NCBI GenBank assembly: GCA_914767885.1
Contig: CAJZBQ010000013.1
Span: forward strand, 992,001-1,056,000
Origin: Blepharisma stoltei
Taxonomy: Eukaryota > Ciliophora > Heterotrichea > Heterotrichida > Blepharismidae
Direction: 5' to 3'
DNA: 64,000 nucleotides
Every line of letters begins with the position of its first letter. The stretch's first letter is position 1. This document shows positions 9,092-21,600 of this stretch, one piece after another. A model generated the notes under the pieces. It did not search any database, was not told the origin of the DNA, and saw only the letters and a list, made by a program, of their open reading frames with translations. The position numbers and the translations under genes were made by a program.

Positions 9092-11535
9092 TTATGGCTC
9101 ATCATGCTGCTCATCTTCTTCATCACTCATTTCTTCAATAATAGGATCGCTATATTGAAACAGCTCTATCGCCCCTTTTTCTTTCAATAAATCCAGCAAA
9201 ACCGGCCCATCCACACAGGAATGAAAAATAAGCTCAAACCTGTTTTCTGGTATTATTTCACTTACAAGCCCAGTTGCCGTTCTTTTTTGAGTAGAATTTG
9301 GTTCTTGGAAAATAGAATCCAACGCAATCCTAAATGCATTTTCCAGCATTGAAGGAATAATCCTTCCTAAATGAGTTGATGAAAGCTCAAGGCATGGGTT
9401 TGTATTGACCTCTAGCAGCCAAGGCTTTAAATCTTCATCCAATAAAAAGTCATACCCAAATATTTCAAAGGTATGGATCCTATGGTTCGGGTCAAGCTTC
9501 AAATAAACTGCTTGAATTGTATCCTTTACCATTGTTCTGATAACAGGCAATACTTCTTCATTAAAATTTCTTTTTTTGTCATTGCAGTTTTTATCAAGGT
9601 ACCTTTGAAAATCTGAATACGTCATTTTATTACCATTTTCATATTTCCCATAATCCTCAGAATTTTTTTGAACAGCGTCATTTGTAAGGTGGATATATTT
9701 ATTTGTTATATTGCTGATAGAGAACCCTTTAGAAGCTGTCCTTAAATATCCTTCATTATAAAAATAGCCTTGGACGACACCATTGTAGCATGTAATTAGT
9801 GCATAGCACCTTATATCAAATTTTCTTTTATTTATAAGAAATGGCCTCTCTATGTATTTTTGTACAATAAAAGTATGTTTTCCTGTGCGAGGACAAGGGT
9901 TATTTTTTAGTTCTTGTTTCACTTGGTCAATGCTTGCACATACATTAATCCCAGTTCCTCTATTTGTGTTTTCCCCTGGCTTTACAATCCAAACATTCAA
10001 GGGTTTTTTCCCTTGGTCTTCTCTTTGTGAAATTTCATTAAATGCTTGTTCAAATTCAGCAAAAGTGGGGTCTTCTTCCCCATCTTTTATATGATAAGTA
10101 ATTGGGGTGTAATTAAATACATTTTCTCCTATAGCTGTATAATATTGTTTCAAATTTATAAATAATGCTTTTTTATTTGATAAATGGTAGTTTCTCTCAA
10201 GCTTGTTATGCATTTTTATTTCATTGCAGTTGTAGGTTTGGCTGCATGACAAATGTGAGTAGCTTGCGGCTTTTGTGATTGCATCAAAGCCTAAAGGAGT
10301 TAAATCAACAATTTTTATTTGCTGGGAGCTTGTGGAGGAGGCTGGGTCTAAATATCTGACGTTGGTAGAAATTGTGATTGGAGGGGTCGCTTCTAGTTGA
10401 TGCTCAATTTCTGGAGGTAAAATTGGCAATTTTTTTAGGAAATCACGGTCTTTTCATTGGGTTCATATCAAATTTGCAGAGTCTATGTCTGCTTCTTCAA
10501 CTCTTGACCACCAATATCTAGTGCTTAAGCATTGCTTTACTAATGCTGAATTATTTCCTTTTCCTAAATAATATTTATAACTCTCCCCCCCCCCTCCGTG
10601 AGCGAACAAAACCATTAGAAAAATCACACATTTTTTGACCAAAAACCCACCCTCCGTGAGCGAACAAAAATTTTTTTAATAGAAAAAAATTTTAATAGAA
10701 AAAAATTTTGATATATAAGTGATAATTAGTATAATGAAATCTAGAGCTAATTCTGTTTAATTTTTAAAAACAAATTGCGTTTTAAAACATAAATTTTGCA
10801 AATTAAATTAATATTTGCTTCTAATTTTTGCAAATTAGGATTTTTTTAAATTTCGAAAAAATATTTTTTATAAAAATTTATATATAAATTTTTTTTAAAA
10901 AAAAAAAATTAACCCCCCTCCGTGAGTGAACAAAATTTTTTTGTTCGCTCACGGAGGGGGGGGGGGGGAGTAAGTAAAATAATTCTCTGTAGGGGTTACA
11001 AGTGTCATCCCATTGCTCCAGTTTAGCTGCAAGGCAAAATCTTTTAAGATTTGGCCTTTTGCTTTTCCAAGCCATTCTTTGTCTCTCATTGTTTCTTTAA
11101 CCGAAATTTTTTCAATTTTTTTGAAAACAGGCTTGCGTGGCTGAGGGGTCAGGGTTGATTTTCGCACCTCAACTTGCTTTGCAGGCTTTAAGATAATTTT
11201 ATAAGTAATTTTTACCGAAATTATTTTTTTGGCAATTTTTTAAATATAAATTTATATACCCATTTTGCAGGCGTTTTTGTCTGGCTCACAAAAGGAGCTC
11301 CATTTGTCTTCGGCTTTCTCAAATTATATGCTTCATAAGCTGCAATTTTGCTTTTTTTAATTATCAAATAATTCGACTTGCTTGGGATTTCTGATTTGCT
11401 TTTAAAAGTCTCAATCCCATCAATGCTGTTCCCTTCTTTTTTCCTTTCATCTTTTCCCCCATCTTCTCCTGCTGAACTTAGTCCTGTAACCTTTTCATCA
11501 ATAAAAGAAATATTTGTGGCATCATTTTAATCGGT
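9092..11535 (-). CDS. Tubulin tyrosine ligase-like (TTLL) protein
   Basis: C-terminal 445 residues are a clear TTL domain: WIVKPGENTNRG, FIVQKYIERPFLI, FDIRCYALIT, HLTNDAVQKN, FEIFGYDFLLDEDLKPWLLEVNTNPCLE, the ATP-grasp core that ligates amino acids (Tyr, Glu or Gly) to tubulin. N-terminal of it, removal of the IES at 10581 joins ENYFTY to KYYLGKGNNS, a standard TTLL entry sequence. Removal of the 68 bp IES at 11191 extends the frame through a Lys-rich region to about 11535. The true start is unresolved: an in-frame TAA lies at about 11530, and a short intron or a link to the next gene upstream is possible. An axonemal microtubule role is inferred. UGA is Trp at several sites. Confidence 0.85.
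10581..10973 (+). mobile_element. Family A IES, TAA flanked
   Basis: 393 bp family A copy with the full motif set and TAA repeated at the edges. It interrupts the TTLL gene; removal restores the frame across TENYFTY/KYYLG. Confidence 0.87.
11191..11258 (-). other. Short TA-flanked IES, 68 bp
   Basis: AT-rich segment between two TA dinucleotides with weak inverted ends (AGATAATTTTAT / ATAAATTTATAT). It adds an in-frame TAA to the TTLL N-terminal region. Excision gives AKWVKPAKQVEV without a stop. Confidence 0.65.
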
Positions 11536-11551
11536 ATATTTTCCTCATTTC

Positions 11552-12052
11552 TTATAATTTTCTTTTTTTTCCAAATATTTTATAGTATTTTAACTTTTTT
11601 TCTAAATAAAATCTCACAAGAAAAATCTGACCAAAAATTAAGGAAACGTCGCACGAGAAAATTGTTCAGTCAAATGTCATGCGCGGATTTGTGGCATATT
11701 TGATCTTGTTTATTTGCATTCCATGCTTTAACAAGTTCGCATGGGATTTGTTGTCTTTACTCGGAATCGAGTTCCTAGGCCACAGGCTTTCGACATCTGG
11801 AGTATTTGTGGTAGATTTTATGATTTTCCGCTCAATCCGAGGGGTCAGGCCAGTCCTTGGTTTTGATCTGCCGAGGAGTTTTTTTACTTTGTGAGGATAA
11901 ACTGTGATTAATGGGGAATCTAAATTTTGAGGTATTTGTGAAACTCTTGAAGAGTCAGCTGTGCTGATACCTAGAAGTCTGCGAGATGCAGATGGGTACT
12001 TTTTATTACGGTTAAAAGGGGAAATTGTACGAAAAACTGTAAACTCAGACAT
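11552..12052 (-). CDS. Hypothetical basic protein, possible N-terminal part of the TTLL gene
   Basis: ATG at 12052 begins MSEFTVFRTISPFNRNKK. The frame passes one UGA at about 11666 and stops at TAA 11552, giving 166 residues; the last 40 are AT-driven and may not be coding. Many Pro, Ser and Arg residues (GRSKPRTGLTPRIERK) suggest a disordered basic tail. It lies about 20 bp upstream of the TTLL frame on the same strand. I could not find an intron or TA join that fuses the two, so they are listed apart. Function unknown. Confidence 0.45.
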
Positions 12053-12144
12053 TTATATAGATTTTAGGTAGTAATTTTGTTAAGAAATCAATTAAGTGCA
12101 ATTATATAAAGAATAATTAGAATATTTAATAATCACTGAGATTA

Positions 12145-15100
12145 TTAAGGGTTATAATTACTTGTCATATGACGTTTCAAGCTTTGACTGCCTTTATGAA
12201 TACTGCTTGCAAGATGCGATGCTGGCTTATTATCATCTGTATGTATTTCAGTTTTGAATGGAACCAAAATAATTACAAATCTCCACACAATTGGAACAAA
12301 TCCCCAAGCTATACAAATAAACCACTGCTCAACAGTAAGACCGTCTAAATGGCAGCCCATAGCCCAACTCCCGACTTGGATCATAATAACTTGTACGCCA
12401 AAAGTGAAGAACCATATAATAATAAACAGCCAACTTTGAAGCATATTTGACATGATGTTCCATTCCTCCAACAGTTTCCTTGAGTTTATTTCATTGAATA
12501 ATTGAAATAGCACAAAAACGTTGAAAATAAAAGTCATCATCCTGCTTGGGCCTATATCAGGATCATTGTATAAGTCATAGTAATCTTTTTCACCATCAAA
12601 ATGATAGTCTCTTCCTGACCTTACGTAATCTTCACTCTTTGGGTTGTATAAAATTCTTTTTCCTGAGCCATATTCAGGAATGAAGTATTCTCCTGCGTAC
12701 ATCATAGCAAATAATATAGCGATCTGTATTATTGCTTGACCAAAAATTTGCTTAAACATTCTTGGGGTGATTATAAAATCTGACAAATTGTGAGGCTTTC
12801 TCATAAGCAATGCGTCTGTTGGGGGTTCAGTTGCAAGGGCTAAAGAAGCAAAAGTGTCCATAATTAAGTTGACCCAGAGAAGTTGAACAGCTGTTAATGG
12901 AGATTGCTTGATAGTGACAGCTCCTATAATAGCGCATGTGACAGCTACAACGTTCACAGTAAGCTGGAACTGAATAAATCTTTGAATGTTATCGTAAATG
13001 CTTCTTCCCCACATCACAGCTTTTACAATTGAATTGAAATTGTCATCGAGTAAAATGATATCTGCAACTTCTTGTGCGAGCTCTGTTCCAGCAATTCCCA
13101 TAGCAAACCCTACATTTGCTTTCCTGAGAGCTGGGGCATCATTAGTGCCATCTCCTGTAACAGCAACAACACTTCCCATTTGCTTTAGTCCAGTCACAAG
13201 TGTATATTTATCTTCAGGCTGAGATCTCGCTAACACGTCAAGATGTCCAATGATCCTTATATACTTTAAAATGGCAGCCCTTTTTCTCAACCCCTGTAGC
13301 CAACGTCCCACAGGGGGTGGGGACCTTGTGGAAGGGAAATTGGAGCTCGGATGGTATATCAGGCCAGGCTTTACTTGGCTTGGTGGAGCGCAATGTTGAG
13401 TTTGGTTAACCGCAGCTCATTCCAGGTCAAGGTTTTTACCTCTTTTGGAAATGGTATTTAGAGTCGAAAAGGAGTAGCTCAACAGTACCAAGGAGTACTA
13501 ATTGGTCCATCAGGTTTTTCCCTAGCGCGATACTGGGCATTGCGTCCCAGGCTTTGGATTTCCATTTTGGTCGACAATCCGACCAGAAAATTCAATCTTT
13601 CGAATTTTCGGAAAAGGTAGCTCAGTTGGCGTACGGCACGGTGATACAGCTCATCCGACTACAGGTAGCGAGTGCACATCCTCGTCTGTAGGAGCGAAGT
13701 TTTGAAGGCTGTAAGACGATTGGTAGTGAGCAGCCGAATGGAAGATTAGGGATGAAGGTAGGCCTTAGTTGAGAATTCCGGTCAATTTTTCATATAATTA
13801 ATTAATGTTAATGTCCAATGATCCTCTTAAAATTGTCAAAGTTCCCAACTACATCATTTCTAACTTTTTTATCTCCAGCATTTTTAGAGTTTCTAGGACA
13901 GTCGCATAGCTCAGTTTTGCATTCTTCACAGATAACTCCGCCGACTTCTTTTCTGAAATCTTCTCCAATCATAGCTATACTGTTATCATCAGCAATTCCT
14001 ATACTTCTGGCAATAGCTAAAGCAGTTATAGGGTTGTCACCTGTAACCATTCGGACTTTTATAAAAGCATTTTTACAATCTTGGATAGCTTTGGTTACTT
14101 CATCTCTTGGAGGGTCGTAAATTCCGAAAATCCCCAGCAGTGTCAATCCATTTTTTTCAAGAACTGGGACACCTTTTTTGTCAACTTCGTTTAATTTATC
14201 CATGTCGTCTGCAGAGAGATCTTTGAAAGCAATTCCAAGAGTTCTAAGACCTTGTCCAGCCATTGTTTCAATGTCTTTCTTTAAGCTTTGTCTTCTATCT
14301 TCGTCTACATCAACGCAAATAAAATGGCTACCACTCTGGCCTGTTCTTCTCCCACAGCCTCGGGCTTTGTGGGTTTAAGAGGGCCGGAGCCTGGAGGATT
14401 TGTGCCCCGGGTAGGTTTTTTCCACTAGCTAGGACACCAAGGCAAGGCTTTTTTTACCTCGACCTATGACAAGTAGATCAGAGTCGCAAAGACAACCCAC
14501 ACTCCTGGCAGCGAAGGTATCAATTGAGAGCAGGAGGAGGCTTCAGAGCACCTACCTTCTTCCACCTCCGGACGGACGAGCTGATCGTTAGGGTTTTCAA
14601 GGAAGTGCCTGGGTGCATCACCCCGAGGACGGCGATGTCACTATTTTTGTGACGTCGGCAAAAATGGCGTAAGTGCTACCCATGCACAGGGCGCAAGCCT
14701 GAAGTGGGGGAGGAGGCGGGATAGTGGGCTGAAATAATCCGGCAGAGACTCTTTAATCTAATATAATCTAAACATCTACATCAACCAAAGTAGCATCTAA
14801 AGTCAATTGTTTTTTGCTTGATTTCACAAGATACTCCGAAGCTCCAACGACATATATTCTTACCAGGTCTTCTGAGTATCCAACAACAACGCTTCCTCTT
14901 TTCCTTTTTGAGGCAAATGGATTTGTCACAAGAACGCTTTTTTGGACATTCTGTCTGATTTGCATATAATCATCATGTCCAAGTCCTAACAGCATCTTGA
15001 CCATGGCTAATTCAGTTTTAGACCCAATTTCCTTAGGTTTTCCAAAATCATCTGTTTCAAGCCTTGCAGTAGAGGTCAAACATATGGCATCTTTTAAGAA

Positions 15101-17182
15101 AGCAAAGTAATCTTCATGCTTCTCAAACATGGTCTTAAATTTAGGCTGATCATAAAGATTTCCATCAACTGAGTATCGTTGGACTTCCATGACATTTTTA
15201 GTTAGTGTTCCAGTCTTATCTGAACAAATGCAGTCTGCACCTCCCATTGTTTCGCAAGCATGAAGTCTTTTAACTAAATTCATGTCCTTTTGCATTTTTC
15301 TAACTGAGTAAGCAAGAGAAATTGTGACTGCAAGAGGAAGACCTTCTGGGATAGCGACAGCAATTACAGTTATTCCTACAATTACGGCATAGATCAAGTC
15401 AGTTATGCTGTCTCCAGTGTCCCATTCATTAGCTCCAGTGCCAAGTTCAATTACAAATCGCAGCCACAATATTAAAACGACAAAGACACCTGCTCCTAAG
15501 CCGAGTCCTGAAATTCTATCAGCTAAATTCTCACTCCCCCACCCTTTAAATTGTAACCAAAAATTTTGTTCCAATTTAAAGGGGGGTTAAGACAATTTTT
15601 TTATTAAAAAAATCAATATAAAATTTTTTTAAAAAAAAATTTTAAAAATTTATCGAATTAGATTAATAAATTTGTTTAATAAAGTGCTATTTACTCTTTA
15701 TCATTTAAAAAAAAAAGATATAACTAAAGTTTTATTATTAGTTAATACGCCACTATTAATTGGTATCAAAACTATTTACACAAAAATTATTATTTTTATT
15801 GATAAACAATTTTTTATAAAATTTATCGATCAAAGTGCTAATTTTGTTTATATAAGATGTTATTATACTCTATTCTTTAAAATAAAGTAAGAAATAAGTA
15901 AATTTTGAATTTTTGTAAAGAATTCCATTGAATTTATATCAAAATTATTTAAATAAAAAATAATATTTTTATCGAAAAAAAATCAATTTTTTTTTTAAAA
16001 ATTTATCAATTAAGGATAATAAATTTATTTAAATAAGATGCTCTTTATGTTCTCTTCTTTAAACAAGAGCAAGATATGACTAAATTGTTAATTTTAGTTA
16101 AGAAGAAACATTTAACTTATATCAAAACTTTTTACACAAAAATTATGATTTTTATCTATAAAATGTTTTATTATAAATTGAATTTTGTTCCAATTTAAAG
16201 GGGGGGTTAATTTACCAAAAAAATGGAAATTTTACGACATTTTGTTCCACTTTAAAGGTGGGGAGTCAAGCTTAATTTCCAAAGGAGTCATTTCTTCATC
16301 TTGTTCTGCAAGACCTGAAATTCTTCCTTCTTTTGAGTACTGTCCAACAGCAATTGCGACCATTTCCCCACTCCCTTCAACTACATTAGTTCCTGAAATT
16401 ACAATAGGTGAAGGGATTTCTCTTTTTGCGTGATCTCCTTCAGCTCTTGTTCCTTTTTTCATCCATTCTTTAAGTCTCTTTAAGCACTCTTCGTGACCTT
16501 CTTTATCAACATTATCATTTTCACCAGTAAGAGCAGACTCATTTGTCTGTAATCTTTGAGCTTTAATTAGAATCCCATCAGCAGGGATAATTTCTCCTTG
16601 AACCAGCTTTACAATGTCCCCAACTAATATCTCGCTTGGGTGCAGAGTAAGAATTTGTCCTTCCCTTATAACTGATAAATGAGCCCTGTTTTTGTGCATA
16701 TTCTTCAGCTCAGAAAACTTTTTTTGTTTAAAGTAGTTGTTTGTTGATGATACCATCACAACAATGAAGACGGCCATTAAAATAGCAAACCCTTCGATCC
16801 ACGCGTATTCTGGATGATCTTCAAGTGTAGCGCCAATAATAAGACTTAACGTCCCCATGACCAGAAGGATTCTGAGGATCTTGTCACCTAGGGCATCCCA
16901 GCAAAGCTCGCAAAAAGTATCATTCTTTTTTTCTTCCCTTTTATTTGACCCGAAGGCATTTATTCTTTCTTCATTAATATCTGCGGCTTTGAGGCCTGTA
17001 TCGAATTGCACGCCCAAAAGATCTTGAAAGGCATCAATTCCTCCACGCTCTTCAATTTTGGTAATTTCTTCATCGAATTTCCGATCCATATATGTATCGA
17101 CTAGCACAATTAGCTCTTCCTTTGCAATAAACTTAGAAGAGGCTAACAGTGTTCTTGATGCTTGTTCTGGTTGTTCAGCCAT
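12145..17182 (-). CDS. Plasma-membrane-type Ca2+ P-type ATPase, paralogue 1
   Basis: After removal of one IES (15534) and two retroposons (13258, 14315) the frame is open for 1088 codons, the normal PMCA (P2B) size. Visible motifs: PADGILI in the actuator region, IPEGLP in TM4, phosphorylation site [19 protein letters not shown], and the hinge [16 protein letters not shown] followed by [11 protein letters not shown]. It pumps Ca2+ out of the cytosol. The start is MAEQPEQ, because the second copy has a stop just before the equivalent ATG. Codons and residues are near identical to paralogue 2 over long stretches. Any C-terminal calmodulin site is not obvious; the tail is short and basic. Confidence 0.92.
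13258..13810 (+). mobile_element. SINE-like retroposon inside Ca-ATPase 1
   Basis: Inserted segment with head AAAATGGCAGCC and tail TAATTAATTAATGTTA. The 15 bp sequence ATGTCCAATGATCCT occurs at both ends, spaced 568 bp apart. Removing 568 bp restores the Ca-ATPase frame between [11 protein letters not shown] and the preceding exon sequence. The body is GC rich compared with its host. Confidence 0.85.
14315..14774 (+). mobile_element. SINE-like retroposon inside Ca-ATPase 1
   Basis: Head AAAATGGCTACC, tail TTTAATCTAATATAATCTA, flanked by an 11 bp duplication TCTACATCAAC at 14304 and 14775. Removal of 471 bp joins the ATPase frame. Different body sequence from the copy at 13258. Confidence 0.85.
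15534..16268 (-). mobile_element. Family C MITE-like IES, TCA flanked
   Basis: 735 bp element with ends CTCCCCCACCCTTTAAATTG and TTTAAAGGTGGGGAG and TCA repeated at the edges. Motif order is that of families A and B in reverse: palindromic pair on the left, two same-direction copies on the right. Excision gives PLEIKLENLADRISG, matching paralogue 2 ([15 protein letters not shown]). There is no TA at the joint. Confidence 0.9.
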
Positions 17183-17294
17183 ATATTGATTATAGGCCTT
17201 CAAATATTGTACGAAAGAAATCAACACAAGGGGAAAAGAAGCAGCGAGAATCTAATTAGAGAAAGTTTATAAGCAGGACAAATGAATTTTGTAA

Positions 17295-17650
17295 CTCCCC
17301 CTTCCGTGAGCGAAACAAAATTATTAGAAAAATCCCTATTTTTGGACCAAAAACCCACCCTCCGTGAGCGAACAAAAATTTTTTTTAGTAGAAAAATTTT
17401 GTATGGAAAAACAAATTTATATATAAGTGATAATTATTATAATGAGATCTATAGCTAATTCTGTTTAATTTTAAATAAATTGCGTTTTAAAAACATAAAA
17501 TTTTATAAATTATATTAATATTTCCTTTCCAATTTTTGCGATTTAGGATTTTTTTTAAAATTTCAAAGAAAGATTTTTTCTATAAAATTAACCCCCCTCC
17601 CTCCGTGAGCAAACAAAATTTCTTTGCTCGATCACGGAGGGGGGGAGTAA
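17295..17650 (+). mobile_element. Family A IES, TAA flanked
   Basis: 356 bp copy, about 110 bp upstream of the start of Ca-ATPase 1, with TAA on both sides. It is somewhat shorter and more diverged inside than the copies at 72 and 6116. Confidence 0.83.
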
Positions 17651-17815
17651 GGATATTTTTGAATTCGGAAATTTTTGGTAAAGATTTTTTTGAGGGTGAT
17701 GTTTTTATTTCTAACAGAAATTCACTGTCTTCTAGGAAAAGTGAAGAGAAGGGATTTCAGTAAAATTTCAGAAACAAAATTTCAAAATTGGATAAGATTA
17801 TTGATTTTAGTCTAG

Positions 17816-18049
17816 ATCATTGGAGGCTTGTACTCCAAAAATATTGCAGTAACTGATATGTTTTTAAGCCGCAACAAGATAATCTGCACTGATGAGAAAA
17901 AGAATAGAGGTAGATATTGAATCCTTAATCGATTAGGGAAAACCCTAAGAAGAAGCTTAAGTGAAGAAGAAAATTTTGTATGGGCACAAAATAGAAGTTG
18001 ACTATTTAACCGCAGAAAATGAGCGATTCAACCATTAATTTGAAGGTAA
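17816..18049 (+). CDS. Possible short gene or exon of unknown function
   Basis: Open for 77 codons if UGA is Trp (four UGA codons, each giving a plausible residue: RYWIL, RSWLF, RKWAI, LIWR), ending at TAA 18047. It begins IIGGLYSKNIAVTDMFLS without an upstream ATG; an internal ATG is at residue 13. The composition is protein-like, not AT-biased. Upstream the sequence ends TTTAGTCTAG, which could be an intron end. It may be a degraded gene remnant between the two ATPase copies. Confidence 0.35.
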
Positions 18050-18628
18050 TTTATTTATCTTTAAGCAAGTAAATTTCTTTAAGATACTATTGACTATCCC
18101 AAGTTTTTATAATTAGCTTGCAATTTTTTTACCTCCATAATTCATTCTAATCCATCATTTGAGATAGAGCAACGTTATTTAAAAGCGATATCTCTAAAGA
18201 AATTCTGCTATTTAGAATTTATTCCAAACTATAGCTATAAATTTAATTGTTTAAACATCTTTAAATGGTGGACAGCATTATGATTATTATTATTATTATA
18301 GATTTGCCTTAAATTCAGAAAAGAGCATCACATAAAATTAAATAAATTAATAAAGAAAAACCAGCAATAATCAGGAAATAACCACTCAAAATTATAAAAA
18401 TTCTGGAAACGAAAATTTTTTAATTATTTATATAAAGAGGAAAGGAGAAGAAATAATCTTTCAATCTTTTTTTGCTTGGCTATAAACTCATGCAATAATA
18501 TTTATGTTTTATTTTTTGAATTGAAATAATGACCATAATATTTTACGTGATATCTAAGATTTTAGTTAAATATTTATTCAAGCAATTATATAAAGAATAA
18601 TTAGAATATTTAATAATCACTGAGATTA
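18050..18628. other. AT-rich intergenic, nothing recognised
   Basis: About 580 bp downstream of Ca-ATPase 2. The last 50 bp before the stop codon are nearly identical to the 3' flank of Ca-ATPase 1, showing that the duplication includes the 3' end. No other feature is seen. Confidence 0.45.
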
Positions 18629-21600
18629 TTAAGGGTTATAATTACTTGTCACATGGCGTTTCAAGCTTTGACTGCCTTTATGAATACTGCTTGCAAGATG
18701 CGATGCTGGCTTATTATCATCAATTTGTATTTTTGTCTTGAACGGAATCAAAATAATCAAAAATCTCCATACAATAGGTACAAATCCCCAAGCTATACAA
18801 ATAAACCACTGTTCAACAGTAAGGCCATCTAAATGGCAACCCATAGCCCAGCTGCCAACTTGAACCATAATAACTTGTACGCCAAAAGTAAAGAACCATA
18901 TGCCCATAAATAGCCAAGTATGACAAATATTTCCTAAAATTCACCATTCATCAAGTAATTTCCTCGAATTTATTTCATTGAATAATTGAAATAGCACAAA
19001 TACATTAAAAATAAAAGTCATCATTCTACTTGGACCTATATCAGGGTCGCTAGAGTAGTCATAGTAATCTTTTTCGCCATCAAAATGATAGTCCCTTCCT
19101 GATCTGACGTGATCTTCACTCTTTGGGTTATACAAAATTCTTTTTCCTGAGCCATATTCAGGAATGAAGTATTCTCCTGCGTAAAACAATGCAAATAATA
19201 TAGAAACTTGCATAATAGCTTGGCCAAATATGTGCTTAAACATTCTTGGGGTTATAATAAAATCTGTTAGGTTGTGAGGTCTTCTTTTTAATAAAGCATC
19301 TGTTGGAGGCTCAGTTGCAAGGGCTAAAGAAGCAAAAGTGTCCATAATTAAGTTGACCCAGAGAAGTTGGATTGCCATAAGTGGAGATTGCTTGACTGTA
19401 ACAGCTCCTACAATAGCGCATGTGACAGCTACAACGTTCACAGTAAGCTGGAACTGAATAAATCTTTGAATGTTATCGTAAATACTTCTTCCCCATTTTA
19501 CAGCTTTTACAATCGAACTGAAATTGTCATCAAGTAAAATAATATCGGCGACTTCTTGAGCTAGCTCTGTCCCTGCAATTCCCATAGCAAACCCTACATT
19601 TGCTTTTCTGAGAGCTGGAGCATCATTAGTGCCATCTCCTGTAACAGCAACAACACTTCCCATTTGCTTTAGTCCAGTCACAAGTGTATATTTATTTTTC
19701 ATAATAATAATAACGGAGACTTATTTGAAATTTCCTACTGGACTCACTTTGTTATGATGAAGTTCAGTTTTCCAGAGAATCCTGACCTAGCAACACCATT
19801 TAAGTGACGGGGTTAAATTGGAACAAAAATCCTGTACCAATTTAAAGTGAGTTCAATTATGTTTTTTAAAAAAAATTATATTAATTTTTTCTTTATAAAA
19901 AAATCTTAAAATTTAATTAAAATAGATTAAATAGGCCACTAATTAATATTTTCACCAAAAAAAATTCCTATTAATACAAAAACCTATTTTAATTTAAGGG
20001 GGTTCAAAATACCAAAAAAATAGGAAATTTCCTATATTTTGATTCAATTTAAAGAGGAGGTGACATACATTTAAGTGAAGCACACGCAGGAGCTTAGAAT
20101 ATGTGACGAAAGAGCTCAAAGTGAGACGCGCAACTGGGCTGGTGGGTCTTCTTTGGAAAGTCTTCCCCATATTTGATTCAGGATAATGGCCCATGAGGTC
20201 GCTAATTATTGGCAAGTTCCTATTTTTGTTAGTGGAACTAGAAACTATAAACAGTAATTTATTATAACTTGCATATTTATCTTCTGGCTGAGATCTCGCT
20301 AGCACGTCAAGATGTCCAATAATCCTTTTAAAACTGTCAAAGTTCCCAACTACATCATTTCTAACTTTTTTATCTCCAGCATTTTTAGAGTTTCTAGGAC
20401 AGTCGCATAGCTCAGTTTTGCATTCTTCACAGATAACTCCGCCGACTTCTTTTCTGAAATCTTCTCCAATCATAGCTATACTGTTATCATCAGCAATTCC
20501 TATACTTCTGGCAATAGCTAAAGCAGTTATAGGGTTGTCACCTGTAACCATTCGGACTTTTATATAAGCTGTTTTACAATCTTGGATAGCTTTGGTTACT
20601 TCATCTCTTGGAGGGTCATAAATTCCGAAAATCCCCAGCAGTGTCAATCCATTTTTTTCAAGAACTGGGACACCTTTTTTGTCAAATTCGTTTAGTTTGT
20701 CCATTTCATCTGCTGCCAAATCTTTGAAAGCAATACCAAGAGTTCTAAGACCTTGTCCAGCCATTGTTTCAATGTCTTTCTTTAAGCTTTGTCTTCTATC
20801 TTCGTCAATATCTACCTGTGTAGCATCCAAAGATAGCTGCCTTTTGCTTGATTTTACAAGATATTCAGAAGCTCCAACGACATATATCCTTACCAGGTCT
20901 TCAGAATACCCAACAATGACACTTCCTCTTTTCCTTTTTGAAGCAAATGGATTTGTTACCAAGACACTTTTTTGAACATTTTGCCTAATTTGCATATAAT
21001 CATCATGTCCAAGAGATACTAACATCTTAATCATAGCCAGCTCAGTTTTAGACCCAATTTCGACTGTATCATTTTTTTTATTTTTTTCAAGTCTTGCAGC
21101 TGATGTTAAACATATAGCATCTTTTAAGAAAGCAAAGTAATCTTCATGCTTTTCAAAAAGACTCTTAAATCTGGGTTGGTCATATACAGATCCATCAACT
21201 GAGTATCTTTGGACTTCCATGACATTCTTTGTGAGAGTCCCAGTTTTATCTGAACAAATGCAGTCTGCACCTCCCATTGTTTCGCAAGCATGAAGTCTTT
21301 TAACTAGGTTTTGCTCTTTTTGCATTTTTCTAACTGAATAAGCAAGAGAAATTGTGACTGCAAGAGGAAGACCTTCTGGGATAGCGACAGCAATTACAGT
21401 TATTCCTACAATTACAGCATAAATCAAGTCAGTTATGCTATCTCCAGTGTCCCATTCATTAGCTCCAGTACCAAGTTCAATTACAAATCGCAGCCATAAT
21501 ATTAAAACGACAAAGATGCCTGCTCCTAAGCCGAGTCCTGAAATTCTATCAGCTAAGTGTTCAAGTTTAATCTCCAAAGGAGTCATTTCTTCATCTTGTT

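Noticed and set aside
11535-12052. Fusion of the 12052 protein with the TTLL gene
   Set aside because: Attractive by position, but no 15-17 nt intron or TA pair of the right codon phase removes the in-frame TAA near 11530, so the two are kept apart.
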